50,057 nt of DNA from assembly GCF_000163295.1 (NCBI RefSeq), contig NZ_GG700527.1:1-50057 (forward strand), in the 5' to 3' direction. The notes beneath the pieces are model-generated. The model was not told where the DNA came from and searched no databases. It saw nothing but the letters and a program-made list of their open reading frames with translations. The position numbers and the translations under genes are program-made. Of this stretch, positions 25,701 to 33,185 are shown in pieces. This stretch comes from Anaerococcus vaginalis ATCC 51170 (lineage in GTDB: Bacteria; Bacillota; Clostridia; Tissierellales; Peptoniphilaceae). Every line of letters begins with the position of its first letter. The first letter of the stretch is position 1.

Positions 25701-27302
25701 GTAAGGACTTACACAGATAAGTATGGAAATATTGTTCATGTTTATAAGTTTAAACAAACACCAAATCCAACTGTAGAAACAAGATATGTAGATACAGAAG
25801 GTAATCAAATACTAGCTGATAAAGTAGGAACACATGATCCATCAACTATAGAAGGTTATCAATTTGTAAAAACAGAAAAAGATGAAAAGGGTAATACCGT
25901 TCATATTTACAAAAAAATCGCACCTGTTCCAAAAGTTGAGACAAGATATGTTGATGAAAATGGCAACCAACTACTCCCTCCAAAAGAAGGAACACAAAAT
26001 CAAGTAAATATTGATGGCTACGATTATATAAGTACAAATAAAGATAATAATGGTAATACAATTCATGTTTACAAGAAAAAACCTACCCAAGATGTAGAAA
26101 CAAGATATGTAGATACAGAAGGAAATCAAATACTTGCTGATAAAGCAGGAACACATGATCCATCAACTATAGAAGGTTATCAATTAGTAAGAACAGAAAA
26201 AGATGAAAAGGGTAATACAAGACATATTTATCAAAAACTTGCACCTACTGTAAAAGTTGAGACAAGATATGTTGATGAAAATGGCAATCAACTACTTCTT
26301 CCAAAAGAAGGAACACAAAATCAAGTAAACATAGAAGGTTACGATTATGTAAGTACAAGTAAAGATAATAATGGTAATACAATTCATGTTTACAAGAAGA
26401 AAGTTCTTACACCAGATGTTGTAACTAAGTATGTTGATGAAAATGGAAATGAAATTGCGGACACTCAAAAAGGCAAACATCCAAGCAAAAATATCGAAGG
26501 ATATGAAATAATAACTACAAAATCAGATGAGAAGGGAAATATAATCTATGTTTATAGAAAGAAACCTGATCCAACAAAAGTAGTTACTAAGTTTGTAGAT
26601 GAAAAAGGTAATCCTATCGCAAAAAGTGAAGATGGTAAAAAACCTAAGAAAGATATAAAAGGCTATGAGTTTGTAAAAACTGAAACAGATAAAGACGGCA
26701 ATACTATTCATATCTACAAGAAGAAAGAAAATACTTCAAAAGTAGTTACTAAGTATGTAGATGAAAATGGTAAAACAATAGCACCTAATGAAGATGGTAA
26801 AAAATCTAAAAAAGATATTAAAGGCTATGAATTTGTAAGAACTGAAACTGATGATAAAGGTAATACAAAACACATCTACAAGAAAAAATCTTCATCTGCA
26901 GAAAATAAATATAAAGTAACTCACAAATTTGAATCATCTACACCAGGTAAATCTCTACCAAAAGAAATTTTAGACCTTCTTCCAAAAAATCAAGATGGAA
27001 TAGAAAATGGTAGAAAAGTTTCTCCTACAAAACCTTCTAAATTAGAAGTTAAAGTAAAAGATGGTACTTGGGTATTTGAAGGATATGATAAAGATAGTAG
27101 TGTAGTTAATAATAAGGATGTAAATTTCACAGGAAAATGGAAATTTGTTCCAAACAAAATAGGCAAAATAAAAGTTTCAACTGGAGCAAATTCTAGAAGC
27201 AAATCAAATGTTAAGACTGGTATAGAAGGTTCTTCTAATCTTATATTTGTCTTAATTGGATCAGCATTTGCTTTATACAAAAATAAAAAAAATAAATATT
27301 AA
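19782..27302 (+). CDS. Giant modular cell-wall surface adhesin (InlB B-repeats, SHIRT-like and MucBP-like repeats)
   Basis: The secreted protein has about 2506 residues. It has a signal peptide with a basic start and hydrophobic core (about 11-32). InlB-type B-repeats follow (YAVW/YAKW endings; near 206-272 and 626-1060), surrounding a unique aromatic-rich putative binding head near 273-625. Nine SHIRT-like repeats of 80-95 residues span 1069-1887 (ending GTWEFTP). Nine MucBP-like repeats of about 54 residues span 1888-2376 (VETRYVDENGNQ...HIYKKK). A tenth SHIRT-like unit (2377-2460) precedes a sorting signal with NVKTG at 2476-2480, a hydrophobic stretch and a KNKKNKY tail. The frame opens at 19758, but AGAGGAG precedes the ATG at 19782. 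The ligand is unknown. Repeats should make length variation frequent. Confidence 0.93.
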   Translation: MRRENKNPRKILFSVLIAIAFVVLAGIKLGYANIISPKQGINEYHFYNDTIENKESAKEIQKQIILDGKSISDPGHVFKDKSNVLEKWQDEEGNDIKFDTPIEVKGNDKKIINVYPVFKNQVVITYYIAGSTNDRVYMTDTISDASSYKLPVDPTIYDANKYFVNWSTSKDGKSGVYDEESLKKDIAAGKTDIKLYAITEFKHKATFITGDDASYQDQILADDGGKLDKMPEDPTRAGYEFSHWSLAEDGDPVDLNTLVLDKDINVYAVWKPVVVDYKFKVMVQNINDDGYTFHEIISARGLNGEKTSLPFKGSENPDPKVAPSGPIVEDIAKLTEKDGRFNDGYNSKDSNGKMDHTYTNPQTLDYLGFHLNEEKTKEAFETIAADGSTVVPVYMDRNVHTIWVYKNANSISYYQPNWVNATDQNGNIHVDLRYGQSSDEWFDQLNEDYIYYKDKSIGSFYTKAPVMGDEDVYMYRVLAKGRKYQLRFVEWDPSKFNAQINSGSLDQLKATLGTMKEIDERVSFQNTEWYMNWNGRKYRVYEPYNNNYQQVTYSWVDKTDHVDDIEGFQPKKGDMSSDGLQSINVNNPAFRDYMFAAGNNVGGYQNYTGTKYIDDDGSYVGFLFYERKTYHINYYSGSKRLASNPYKYEADTSDFGLDYKVGETTNSKGQVFQGWYEDSTFSVEHKHEAGTKMPAHDITVYAKWDSRQYEVTFHTNQDNYEKDIEKIGEIPEDDTLYDGKYKDGKVSKENFPQPVKPENATDFLGWYEKNKNGRFVKANLHKPIKNNDTHLYAKWKYDYLTLKYDLNLKDTDKVEGEAPTDSDSYIKDAKAQVQDIGKVTVNGGKKVFVGWSETKDGSSGLILPSETVLMDKNKTLYAQWKEIPDLPTTKVTYDANGGEGAQHVVEEIITNDFHKVLGNGEGEKINYTREGYVFKGWNRDKNATKAEFQKGYEVTVTSLDESTNNYIYAIWAPIINYTTDGNGQVKEGENFVDNTKEEVELKSNPKGTDTKAKEGYKFSHWTADKEITLNDGTKIAAGEKITEEQLKQAVITEPLTFKANFVKDAPNEFNVRHEFKVAKDSPVKEMPADVKKAVDAQLPEDKKAEDGKTTTPGELKNPKDVEDKTNDGVWKFEGFKDQNPDTEAVDAKVNGADVTFEGTWKFTPNKHKVTYEYVSGTEGKELPEALKAKAPKEVTGKVKGNTVTSPVPTGDDATFRDDKNKGTWTFKSYDKNEVEITNKDENVKGTWEFTPDPEPGKYNVTHKFVSKDPNKKLPKEVLDLLPANQTGKVKGDEVKPTEPKTKTVEVKDGTWKFVSYDKDSKTVEDKDVEFTGTWEFTPKTTPTDYKVTHEFKVSEDSPIKEMPAEVKKAVDSQLPEDKKAEDGKTTTPGELKDPKDVEDKTNDGVWKFEGFKDQDPDTKDVDAKVNGADVKFEGEWKFTPNEHKVTYKFESEDPTKPLPDEVKNLLPNPEKGKVKGDKVTPTKPVPESITTKDGVWTFVGYDEESKTVGDKDVEFIGKWKFSPKPDPVTYNVNHQFKSATKGKDLPQAVKDQLPDQQTGIEDGKTVTPTSPKKEKVEDTDNDGTWTFKGYKDLDTTTDDVDAKVDGADVMFEGSWEFTPNKHKVTYEYVSGTKGVDLPEELKAKAPKEVTGKVKGDKVTSPVPEGKDAEFRDDKNKGTWTFKSFDKNSVEISNQDEKVTGTWVFTPDPEYKVEHKFVSSTKGKDLPKAVKDLTPKDQTGKKDGSVVKPTDPTQKEVKDTENDGVWTFEGYKDQDKTTDEVDAKVNGADVKFEGEWKFTPNEHKVTYEYVSGTKGIELPEALKAKAPKEATGKVKGDKVTSPVPTGKDAEYRDDVNKGTWKFKSYDKKDVTISDKDENVKGTWEFIPDVVTEYVDEDGNTIAPKETGTKDKKDIEGYEFVRTTTDDKGNTKHIYKKKTTPSPSVVTKFVDENGNPLAMEEKGKKDKKDIPAYEFVRTYTDKYGNIVHVYKFKQTPNPTVETRYVDTEGNQILADKVGTHDPSTIEGYQFVKTEKDEKGNTVHIYKKIAPVPKVETRYVDENGNQLLPPKEGTQNQVNIDGYDYISTNKDNNGNTIHVYKKKPTQDVETRYVDTEGNQILADKAGTHDPSTIEGYQLVRTEKDEKGNTRHIYQKLAPTVKVETRYVDENGNQLLLPKEGTQNQVNIEGYDYVSTSKDNNGNTIHVYKKKVLTPDVVTKYVDENGNEIADTQKGKHPSKNIEGYEIITTKSDEKGNIIYVYRKKPDPTKVVTKFVDEKGNPIAKSEDGKKPKKDIKGYEFVKTETDKDGNTIHIYKKKENTSKVVTKYVDENGKTIAPNEDGKKSKKDIKGYEFVRTETDDKGNTKHIYKKKSSSAENKYKVTHKFESSTPGKSLPKEILDLLPKNQDGIENGRKVSPTKPSKLEVKVKDGTWVFEGYDKDSSVVNNKDVNFTGKWKFVPNKIGKIKVSTGANSRSKSNVKTGIEGSSNLIFVLIGSAFALYKNKKNKY
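25773..26410 (+). repeat. 321-bp tandem duplication within the adhesin gene
   Basis: Two MucBP-like units form a pair (25773-26093) repeated next to itself (26094-about 26410) with an exact 321-bp period. Both copies begin with GTAGAAACAAGATATGTAGA and show only scattered differences. The period is 107 codons, so unequal crossing-over keeps the frame. Confidence 0.88.
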
Positions 27303-27357
27303 AATATTTATTAATAAGGAATAAGCTAAGAGATATAAAAGTATCTAGCTATAAAAA

Positions 27358-27388
27358 GGCGAGGAAATTAAAAATCCTCGTCTTTTTT
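27358..27388 (+). terminator. Terminator of the adhesin gene
   Basis: The 8-bp stem GGCGAGGA / TCCTCGTC has one G-U pair and a 9-nt loop, and is followed by T6. Confidence 0.88.
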
Positions 27389-27695
27389 GTGCATAATATT
27401 TATGAAATCAATATAAAATTAAAATATTTGGAAAGTTTGATGGAATAATTGATGTATATTTTAGTATATTTTTTTGTAGATTACAAATTTTAGATGCAAA
27501 TCATTTTATTTTATCTAGGTGCAGAGGGAAAACTATATCATAAATTAAATAACTGTAAAATTTTTATAAAATTTTAAAAAATAAGTGTATAACAAATAAA
27601 TATAAATTTTATAATCTTTGATCTTACAAGATTTAAAATATTTTTTTGAAAAAATTGCAAAGAATAAAAATATATTTTTAAAATCATAAATAAAG
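27389..27695. other. Non-coding gap before the symporter gene
   Basis: The sequence is AT-rich with no gene. A dyad ATCTT-N2-AAGAT at 27621-27632, preceded by TTG, resembles the palindrome at 27729-27744 but with two extra central bases. It could be an auxiliary site. Confidence 0.45.
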
Positions 27696-27724
27696 TTGAC
27701 ATGAAAACGTAAAACTGATATTAT
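27696..27724 (+). promoter_or_regulatory. Promoter of the symporter gene
   Basis: TTGACA at 27696-27701 and TATTAT at 27719-27724 are spaced 17 bp. Confidence 0.88.
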
Positions 27725-27728
27725 TTAG

Positions 27729-27744
27729 TTGATCTTAAGATCAA
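27729..27744. promoter_or_regulatory. Perfect 16-bp palindromic operator at the symporter start site
   Basis: TTGATCTTAAGATCAA is a perfect palindrome 4 bp downstream of the -10, so it covers the expected transcription start. A repressor bound here would block initiation. The half-sites TTGAT...ATCAA with N6 spacing recall the Crp/FNR dyad geometry; the factor itself is unknown. A 12/16 match lies upstream of nifJ at 29035-29050. Confidence 0.7.
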
Positions 27745-27774
27745 TATTATTCATTTCAAGGAGGAAAAATAGAA

Positions 27775-28998
27775 ATGAAGAAACTAGGTTTATTGCCAAG
27801 ACTAATTATTGCAATCATTCTAGGTATTTTAATTGGGCTTGCAGGTCAAAAAGTTGACGTTTTAAAAATCTTAGTTAGAATACTAATTACTTTTAATGGT
27901 CTATTTGGCAACTTCTTAGGATTTGTTATTCCACTAATTATTATGGGATTTGTAATTCCAGGTATAGCAGATCTTGGAGATTCAGCAGGAAAGACACTAG
28001 CAATCACAGCAGGTATTGCATATTTGTCAACAATTATCTTTGGAACTATTACATATTTTGTAGGCAGCGTTGTTCTTCCTAACTTTATTAAAAAGGGAGC
28101 AATCTCATTTGATCCAGAGAAAAACTCAGGAAAAGCTCTAGAAAAAATATTTGAATCACCAATGGATCCAGTATTTTCTGTTACAACAGCACTTATCATT
28201 TCATTTATACTAGGTGTTGGTATAGCAGCAGCTAAAGCTGAAGTTCTTAAAAAAGCAGTTCACGAATTCTCTGATATTATTACAAAATTAATATCAAATG
28301 TTGTAATTCCATTATTGCCATTCCACATTTGTGGTATTTTTGCTAACATGGCTTATGAAGGAACTGTAGCAGTAGTATTATCAGTATTCGCAAGAGTATT
28401 TATCATGGTATTGATACTACACTATCTAACAATTACTGCACAATTTACAATTGCAAGTTCAATGTCAGGTGGAAATCCATTCTCAAAAATCAAGACTATG
28501 ATTCCAGCTTACATGACAGCTATAGGAACACAATCATCTGCAGCAACAATCCCAGTTACACTTAACCAAACTTATAAATTAGGTGTAAACAAAGGTATAG
28601 CAGACTTTGTAATTCCACTTTGTGCAACAATTCACTTATCAGGTTCAACAATCACATTAACATCTTGTTCATTATCAATTCTTATGCTTAATGGATCAGA
28701 TGTAGGATTCCAACACATGTTCCCATTCATCCTTATGCTAGGTGTTACAATGGTAGCAGCACCTGGAGTTCCAGGAGGAGCAGTAATGGCAGCACTAGGT
28801 ATTCTTCAATCAATGCTAGGATTTACAGAACCTATGACAGCATTAATTATTGCATTATATGTTGCTCAAGACTCATTTGGTACAGCATGTAATATCACAG
28901 GCGATGCTGCAATAGCTTGTATAGTAAATAAAATTTCAGGATTTAAATTAGATCCAGAAGCTAATGCAGAATACATTGATGAACTAGTTAAGCAATAA
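27775..28998 (+). CDS. Dicarboxylate/amino acid:cation symporter (DAACS family)
   Basis: This 407-residue secondary transporter of the GltP/SstT/DctA fold moves dicarboxylates or amino acids with sodium or protons. Core motifs are the serine-rich hairpin GTQSSAATIPVTL (near 262-274), HLSGSTITLT near 285, APGVPGGAVMAALG near 328-341, and QDSFGTACNITGDAA near 365-379. The final motif matches the substrate/cation-binding TM8 region. AAGGAGG lies 11 nt before ATG, a little far but unchallenged. It is a single gene with its own consensus promoter and palindromic operator, followed by pyruvate:ferredoxin oxidoreductase. Substrate choice cannot be read by eye; the NMDGT motif of glutamate transporters is replaced by NITGD. 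Confidence 0.9.
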   Translation: MKKLGLLPRLIIAIILGILIGLAGQKVDVLKILVRILITFNGLFGNFLGFVIPLIIMGFVIPGIADLGDSAGKTLAITAGIAYLSTIIFGTITYFVGSVVLPNFIKKGAISFDPEKNSGKALEKIFESPMDPVFSVTTALIISFILGVGIAAAKAEVLKKAVHEFSDIITKLISNVVIPLLPFHICGIFANMAYEGTVAVVLSVFARVFIMVLILHYLTITAQFTIASSMSGGNPFSKIKTMIPAYMTAIGTQSSAATIPVTLNQTYKLGVNKGIADFVIPLCATIHLSGSTITLTSCSLSILMLNGSDVGFQHMFPFILMLGVTMVAAPGVPGGAVMAALGILQSMLGFTEPMTALIIALYVAQDSFGTACNITGDAAIACIVNKISGFKLDPEANAEYIDELVKQ

Positions 28999-29001
28999 AA
29001 A

Positions 29002-29029
29002 AATAGAACTCTTTTGAGTTCTATTTTTG
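29002..29029 (+). terminator. Terminator of the symporter gene
   Basis: The 10-bp stem AATAGAACTC / GAGTTCTATT with a TTTT loop is followed by a T run. Confidence 0.9.
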
Positions 29030-29034
29030 AGCTT

Positions 29035-29050
29035 ATGATCTTAAGACAAT
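29035..29050. promoter_or_regulatory. Operator-like half-palindrome upstream of nifJ
   Basis: The sequence contains TGATCTTAAGA, an exact 11-nt match to the 16-bp palindrome at 27729-27744, with the right half degenerate. It lies in the spacer of a weak promoter candidate (TTGAGC at 29027-29032; -10 region near 29050-29056). Confidence 0.5.
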
Positions 29051-29085
29051 TAATTATGAAAATTTATTAAAAAGGAGTAATTTTT

Positions 29086-32000
29086 ATGACGATAAAGAGA
29101 AGAAAAGTTACCATGGACGGTAACACAGCAGCAGCTCACGTATCTTACGCTTTTAGTGAAGTTTCAGCTATATATCCTATAACTCCATCTTCACCAATGC
29201 CAGAATTTATAGACAAATGGGCAGCAAATGGAAGATTAAATTTATATGGAAATCCAGTTTCAGTTACAGAAATGCAACATGAAGCAGGAGCAGCAGGAGC
29301 AGTTCACGGATCACTTGCAGCAGGAGCACTTACATCTACATACACAGCAAGTCAAGGACTTCTATTAATGATTCCTGATATGTACAAAATTGCCGGCGAA
29401 AGACTTCCTGCAGTTTTTCACGTAGCAGCTCGTTCCCTATCAACATGCTCAATCAATATGTATGGCGACCATCAAGACGTTATGGCAGCAAGAGCAACAG
29501 GTTTTGCTATGCTTGCATCAGGTTCTGTACAAGAAATTATGGATCTTTCTCCAGTAGCTCATCTTTCAGCTATAAAAGCTAGAGTTCCATTTGTTAATTT
29601 CTTTGATGGATTTAGAACAAGCCATGAAATTCAAAAAATCGACGTTTGGGATTATGACCAATTTGAAGATATGGTTGATTGGAAAGCAATTGATGATTTT
29701 AAAAATGATTCTTTAAATCCACACAGACCAACTATGCGTGGTGTATTTGAAAAGAGTGGATATTTCCAAAGAACTGAAGCTCAAAACAAAGCATACAACG
29801 GACTACCTGAAATAGTTGTTGATTATATGAATAAAATCAATGAAAAAATCGGAACAAATTATTCATTATTTAATTATGAAGGTGCAGAAGATGCAACTGA
29901 TATAATTATAGCTATGGGTTCTGGAACTGATACAATTCAACAAACAGTAGAAGAATTAAACAAAGAGGGAAGAAAAGTTGGACTTGTAAAAGTACATCTT
30001 TATAGACCATTCTCAACAAAACATTTACTTGAAGCAATTCCAAAAACAGTAGAAAGAATTGCAGTTTTAGATAGAACAAAAGAAAAAGGATCTGCTGGAG
30101 AACCTCTATACTTAGATGTATTAGAATCTTTCTCAGATTCAGATAGAAATCCAAAAATAATAGCAGGAAGATATGGACTTGGACAAAAAGATACAAGACC
30201 TGCTCATATCAAATCAGTATTTGATAATTTAGCAAAAGATGAACCAAAAAATCACTTTACAGTTGGAATTATTGATGATGTAACTAACACATCTCTTGAA
30301 GTTGACAATAGCTTTGTAATTTCTGATGGACAAACAACACGTTGTATATTCTGGGGAAATGGTGGAGATGGTACTGTTGGAGCAAATAAAAACGCTATTA
30401 AAATTATAGGCGATAATACAGATATGTTTGCTCAAGGATATTTTGACTATGATGCTAAAAAATCTAATGGTCTAACAATGTCTCACTTGAGATTTTCTCC
30501 AAACCCAATCCATGCAGCTTACTTTATAGATGAAGCTGACTTTGTATCATGTTCTCCTCAAGCTTATGTAAGACAATATGACCTTGTTAAAAATCTTAAA
30601 GAAGGTGGAATTTTCTTATTAAATACAATTTGGTCAGAAGAAGAACTTGAAGAACATATTCCAAATTATTTATTAAAAGAAATTGCAGATAAAAATATTA
30701 AATTCTACACAGTAAACGCATCAAAAATTGCTCAAGAAGTTGGACTTGGACACAGAACAAACATGGTTATCCAAACAGCTTTCTTCATTCTTTCAGAAGT
30801 TTTACCAATTGAAGATGCTATAAAATATCTAAAAGATTCTATTGAAAAATCTTATGGAATGAAAGGTCAAGATATTGTTGATATGAACAACAAAGCAGTT
30901 GACCGTGCAAGTGAAGAATTACAAGAAATAAAAGTTAAAGAAGAATGGAAAAACCTTGGCGAAGATAGAGAAGGTGCAAATGAAAATGAACCAGACTTTA
31001 TCAAAAATATGGTAAGACCAATAATAAACTTAGAAGAAGATGATCTTCCAGTTTCAACATATCTTCCATACGATGACGGTCAATATATGGCAGGAACTTC
31101 AAGATATGAAAAACGTGGTATAGCATTATTTGTTCCAGAATGGAATATAGATAATTGTATCCAATGTAACCAATGTTCATATATCTGCCCACACGCAACA
31201 ATTAGACCATTCTTATTAGACGAAGAACAAAAAGCTAAGGCACCAGAAGGATTTGAAACTAAAAAAGCTATAGGCAAAGGACTAGAAGGTTACGAATTTA
31301 GAATTCAAGTTTCTCCATACGATTGTATGGGATGTGGAAACTGCGTTGACGTATGTCCTGCTCCAAAGAAAGCTTTGGCTATGAAACCAATAGATGAACA
31401 AATCGAAAAACAAGCAGAAAATTGGGAATACGCTCATGGCGAAGTTGGATATAGGAATGATGAAATAGCTCCAACAAATGTTAAGAATTCTCAATTTAGC
31501 CAACCATTGCTTGAATTCTCAGGTGCATGTGCAGGCTGTGGAGAAACTCCTTATGCTAAATTAATCACTCAATTATATGGTGATCATCAAATCATTTCAA
31601 ACGCAACAGGATGCTCATCAATTTGGGGCTCATCAGTTCCATCAATGCCATATTGTACAAATAATAATGGCGAAGGACCAGCTTGGGCATCATCATTATT
31701 CGAAGATGCAGCAGAATATGGATATGGAATGTTGCTTGCAACAAAATCAAACAAATTCTTACTAGAAACTTTGATGAAAAAATTCTTAGAATTAAAAGTT
31801 TCTACACCATTAAACGATGCATTTAACGAATGGTTAGAAAATAACGATGACTTTGAAGAAAGCAAAAAAGCAGCTATAAAAATTGAATCATTAATCGCAA
31901 ACGAAACTGATAATGAAGAAGCAAATAAAATTATCGAAAGAATTAAATCACTAAAAGATTATTTAGTTAAAAAATCAGTTTGGATTTACGGTGGAGATGG

Positions 32001-32619
32001 TTGGGCTTATGATATAGGATTCTCAGGAGTAGACCATGTTCTAGCAAGTGGCGATGACATCAATATAATCGTATTTGATACAGAAGTTTATTCAAATACA
32101 GGTGGACAAAGCTCAAAGGCAACTCCTCTTGCAGCAGTAGCAAAATTTGCAGCAAGTGGTAAAAAAGTTAGAAAGAAAGACCTTGGTTTAATGATGACAA
32201 CTTATGGTTATGTTTATGTTGCACAAGTTGCAATGGGAGCAAACCAAGCTCAAACATTAAAAGCAATAAAAGAAGCAGAATCCTACCATGGTCCATCATT
32301 AATAATTGCTTATGCTCCATGTATTAACCATGGACTAAAAGCAGGAATGGGCAAGACTCAAAGAAGAGAAAAAGAAGCTGTAGCAAGTGGATATTGGCAC
32401 TTATGGAGATTTAACCCACTTCTTAAAGAAGAAGGCAAGAATCCATTTAGCTTAGATTCAAAAGATCCTACAGAATCATTCCAAGAATTCCTACAAGGAG
32501 AAGTAAGATACGCTTCCCTTAAAAAAGCTTTCCCAGAAGATGCAGACAGATTATATGCAGAAGCTGAAGAAGCTGCAAAGGAAAGATTAGAATCTTACAA
32601 AAAAATGGAAAATAAATAA
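29086..32619 (+). CDS. nifJ: Pyruvate:ferredoxin (flavodoxin) oxidoreductase
   Basis: This single-chain PFOR of 1177 residues converts pyruvate to acetyl-CoA, CO2 and reduced ferredoxin, the central energy step of anaerobic fermenters. The domain order is complete. The N-terminal pyrimidine-binding domain (YPITPSSPMPE, near 30-40) precedes the transketolase-C-like domain and the EKR region. The two 4Fe-4S clusters are CIQCNQCSYICP (near 691) and CMGCGNCVDVCP (near 748). The third-cluster/TPP region has CAGCGETPY (near 815) and GDGWAYDIGF (near 970), with DTEVYSNTGGQSS after it. AAGGAG precedes ATG. It is monocistronic between two terminators. The operator-like motif shared with the symporter suggests common control (inference). 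Confidence 0.97.
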   Translation: MTIKRRKVTMDGNTAAAHVSYAFSEVSAIYPITPSSPMPEFIDKWAANGRLNLYGNPVSVTEMQHEAGAAGAVHGSLAAGALTSTYTASQGLLLMIPDMYKIAGERLPAVFHVAARSLSTCSINMYGDHQDVMAARATGFAMLASGSVQEIMDLSPVAHLSAIKARVPFVNFFDGFRTSHEIQKIDVWDYDQFEDMVDWKAIDDFKNDSLNPHRPTMRGVFEKSGYFQRTEAQNKAYNGLPEIVVDYMNKINEKIGTNYSLFNYEGAEDATDIIIAMGSGTDTIQQTVEELNKEGRKVGLVKVHLYRPFSTKHLLEAIPKTVERIAVLDRTKEKGSAGEPLYLDVLESFSDSDRNPKIIAGRYGLGQKDTRPAHIKSVFDNLAKDEPKNHFTVGIIDDVTNTSLEVDNSFVISDGQTTRCIFWGNGGDGTVGANKNAIKIIGDNTDMFAQGYFDYDAKKSNGLTMSHLRFSPNPIHAAYFIDEADFVSCSPQAYVRQYDLVKNLKEGGIFLLNTIWSEEELEEHIPNYLLKEIADKNIKFYTVNASKIAQEVGLGHRTNMVIQTAFFILSEVLPIEDAIKYLKDSIEKSYGMKGQDIVDMNNKAVDRASEELQEIKVKEEWKNLGEDREGANENEPDFIKNMVRPIINLEEDDLPVSTYLPYDDGQYMAGTSRYEKRGIALFVPEWNIDNCIQCNQCSYICPHATIRPFLLDEEQKAKAPEGFETKKAIGKGLEGYEFRIQVSPYDCMGCGNCVDVCPAPKKALAMKPIDEQIEKQAENWEYAHGEVGYRNDEIAPTNVKNSQFSQPLLEFSGACAGCGETPYAKLITQLYGDHQIISNATGCSSIWGSSVPSMPYCTNNNGEGPAWASSLFEDAAEYGYGMLLATKSNKFLLETLMKKFLELKVSTPLNDAFNEWLENNDDFEESKKAAIKIESLIANETDNEEANKIIERIKSLKDYLVKKSVWIYGGDGWAYDIGFSGVDHVLASGDDINIIVFDTEVYSNTGGQSSKATPLAAVAKFAASGKKVRKKDLGLMMTTYGYVYVAQVAMGANQAQTLKAIKEAESYHGPSLIIAYAPCINHGLKAGMGKTQRREKEAVASGYWHLWRFNPLLKEEGKNPFSLDSKDPTESFQEFLQGEVRYASLKKAFPEDADRLYAEAEEAAKERLESYKKMENK

Positions 32620-32661
32620 AAATTAAATCCTAAAAATAGTATATGAATCACTAAGTGTTTT

Positions 32662-32698
32662 AATAAACCAGACTTTTAAAAGTCTGGTTTATTTTTTA
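32662..32698 (+). terminator. Terminator of nifJ
   Basis: A perfect 32-nt palindrome spans 32662-32693, built on AAACCAGACT / AGTCTGGTTT, and is followed by a T run. Confidence 0.93.
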
Positions 32699-33019
32699 AT
32701 ATTATTTTCTATTTAAATTTTTAAATCACTTGCTATTTAATTTTTAAAATTATTTTCTGCTTAATTTTTTGATGTTTAATTTTTGAAATTTTAAAAAATT
32801 AAGAAGTTTAAATCCTTTTGTATAGGTAAAAAAATTAAGAAATTGTATTATTTTTGCTTTTATTAAATAGCATTTTTAGCGTATGGATATTTTTAGACTT
32901 CCAAAAAATTAAATTTTCTTATTTTTAAAATTTTATTTGAAAATTTTTCAAAAATAATTAATTTTGTGGCACTTTTTTAACTCATAATTTTAGTGTATAA
33001 TTAAAAAACGAGGTAAAAA
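32699..33019. other. Non-coding AT-rich gap before glmS
   Basis: There is no gene here. The first 90 bases contain degenerate tandem variants of TTTCTATTTAATTTTTAAAA (four loose copies). The glmS -10 is probably TATAAT at 32996-33001, with no good -35 at 17 bp. Confidence 0.5.
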
Positions 33020-33162
33020 TATAACAAGCGCCAGATCCCTTTGGGATGACGAGGAATGGAGTTATCGAAAATTCGGCGGGTGCTCCATAGCTTTCACAGG
33101 CTCAGTATTTTACAAAAATAAGAAGCAATTCTTATGACAAAGAAAATAAAGTGATACCTCTA
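33020..33162 (+). ncRNA. glmS self-cleaving ribozyme/riboswitch
   Basis: Conserved core segments are present in order: AAGCGCC at 33026-33032 with the cleavage site after A33027, and the P1 hairpin ATCCCTTTGGGAT. GACGAGG follows, then GGAGTTATCGAAAATTCGGC and GGGTGCTCC. A P4 hairpin lies near 33117-33134 (ATAAGAA/TTCTTAT). The ribozyme binds glucosamine-6-phosphate as its catalytic cofactor and cleaves its own mRNA, which lowers GlmS synthesis. It sits directly upstream of glmS. Confidence 0.95.
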
Positions 33163-33185
33163 AAATTTAATATTAGGAGGATACT

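Noticed and set aside
25440-26880. Repeat array considered as a possible CRISPR
   Set aside because: Repeats are about 160 bp, coding, in frame and without unique spacers of constant length. They are protein repeats.
22838-27280. Many long minus-strand frames opposite the adhesin repeats
   Set aside because: Repetitive codon use in the real gene leaves the opposite strand open. The products are Ser/Phe-rich mirror repeats without starts or ribosome sites.
32699-32800. Loose tandem repeats of TTTCTATTTAATTTTTAAAA
   Set aside because: The copies are degenerate and consist only of A/T-rich words. I cannot separate them from compositional bias, so they are described in the gap entry but not called.
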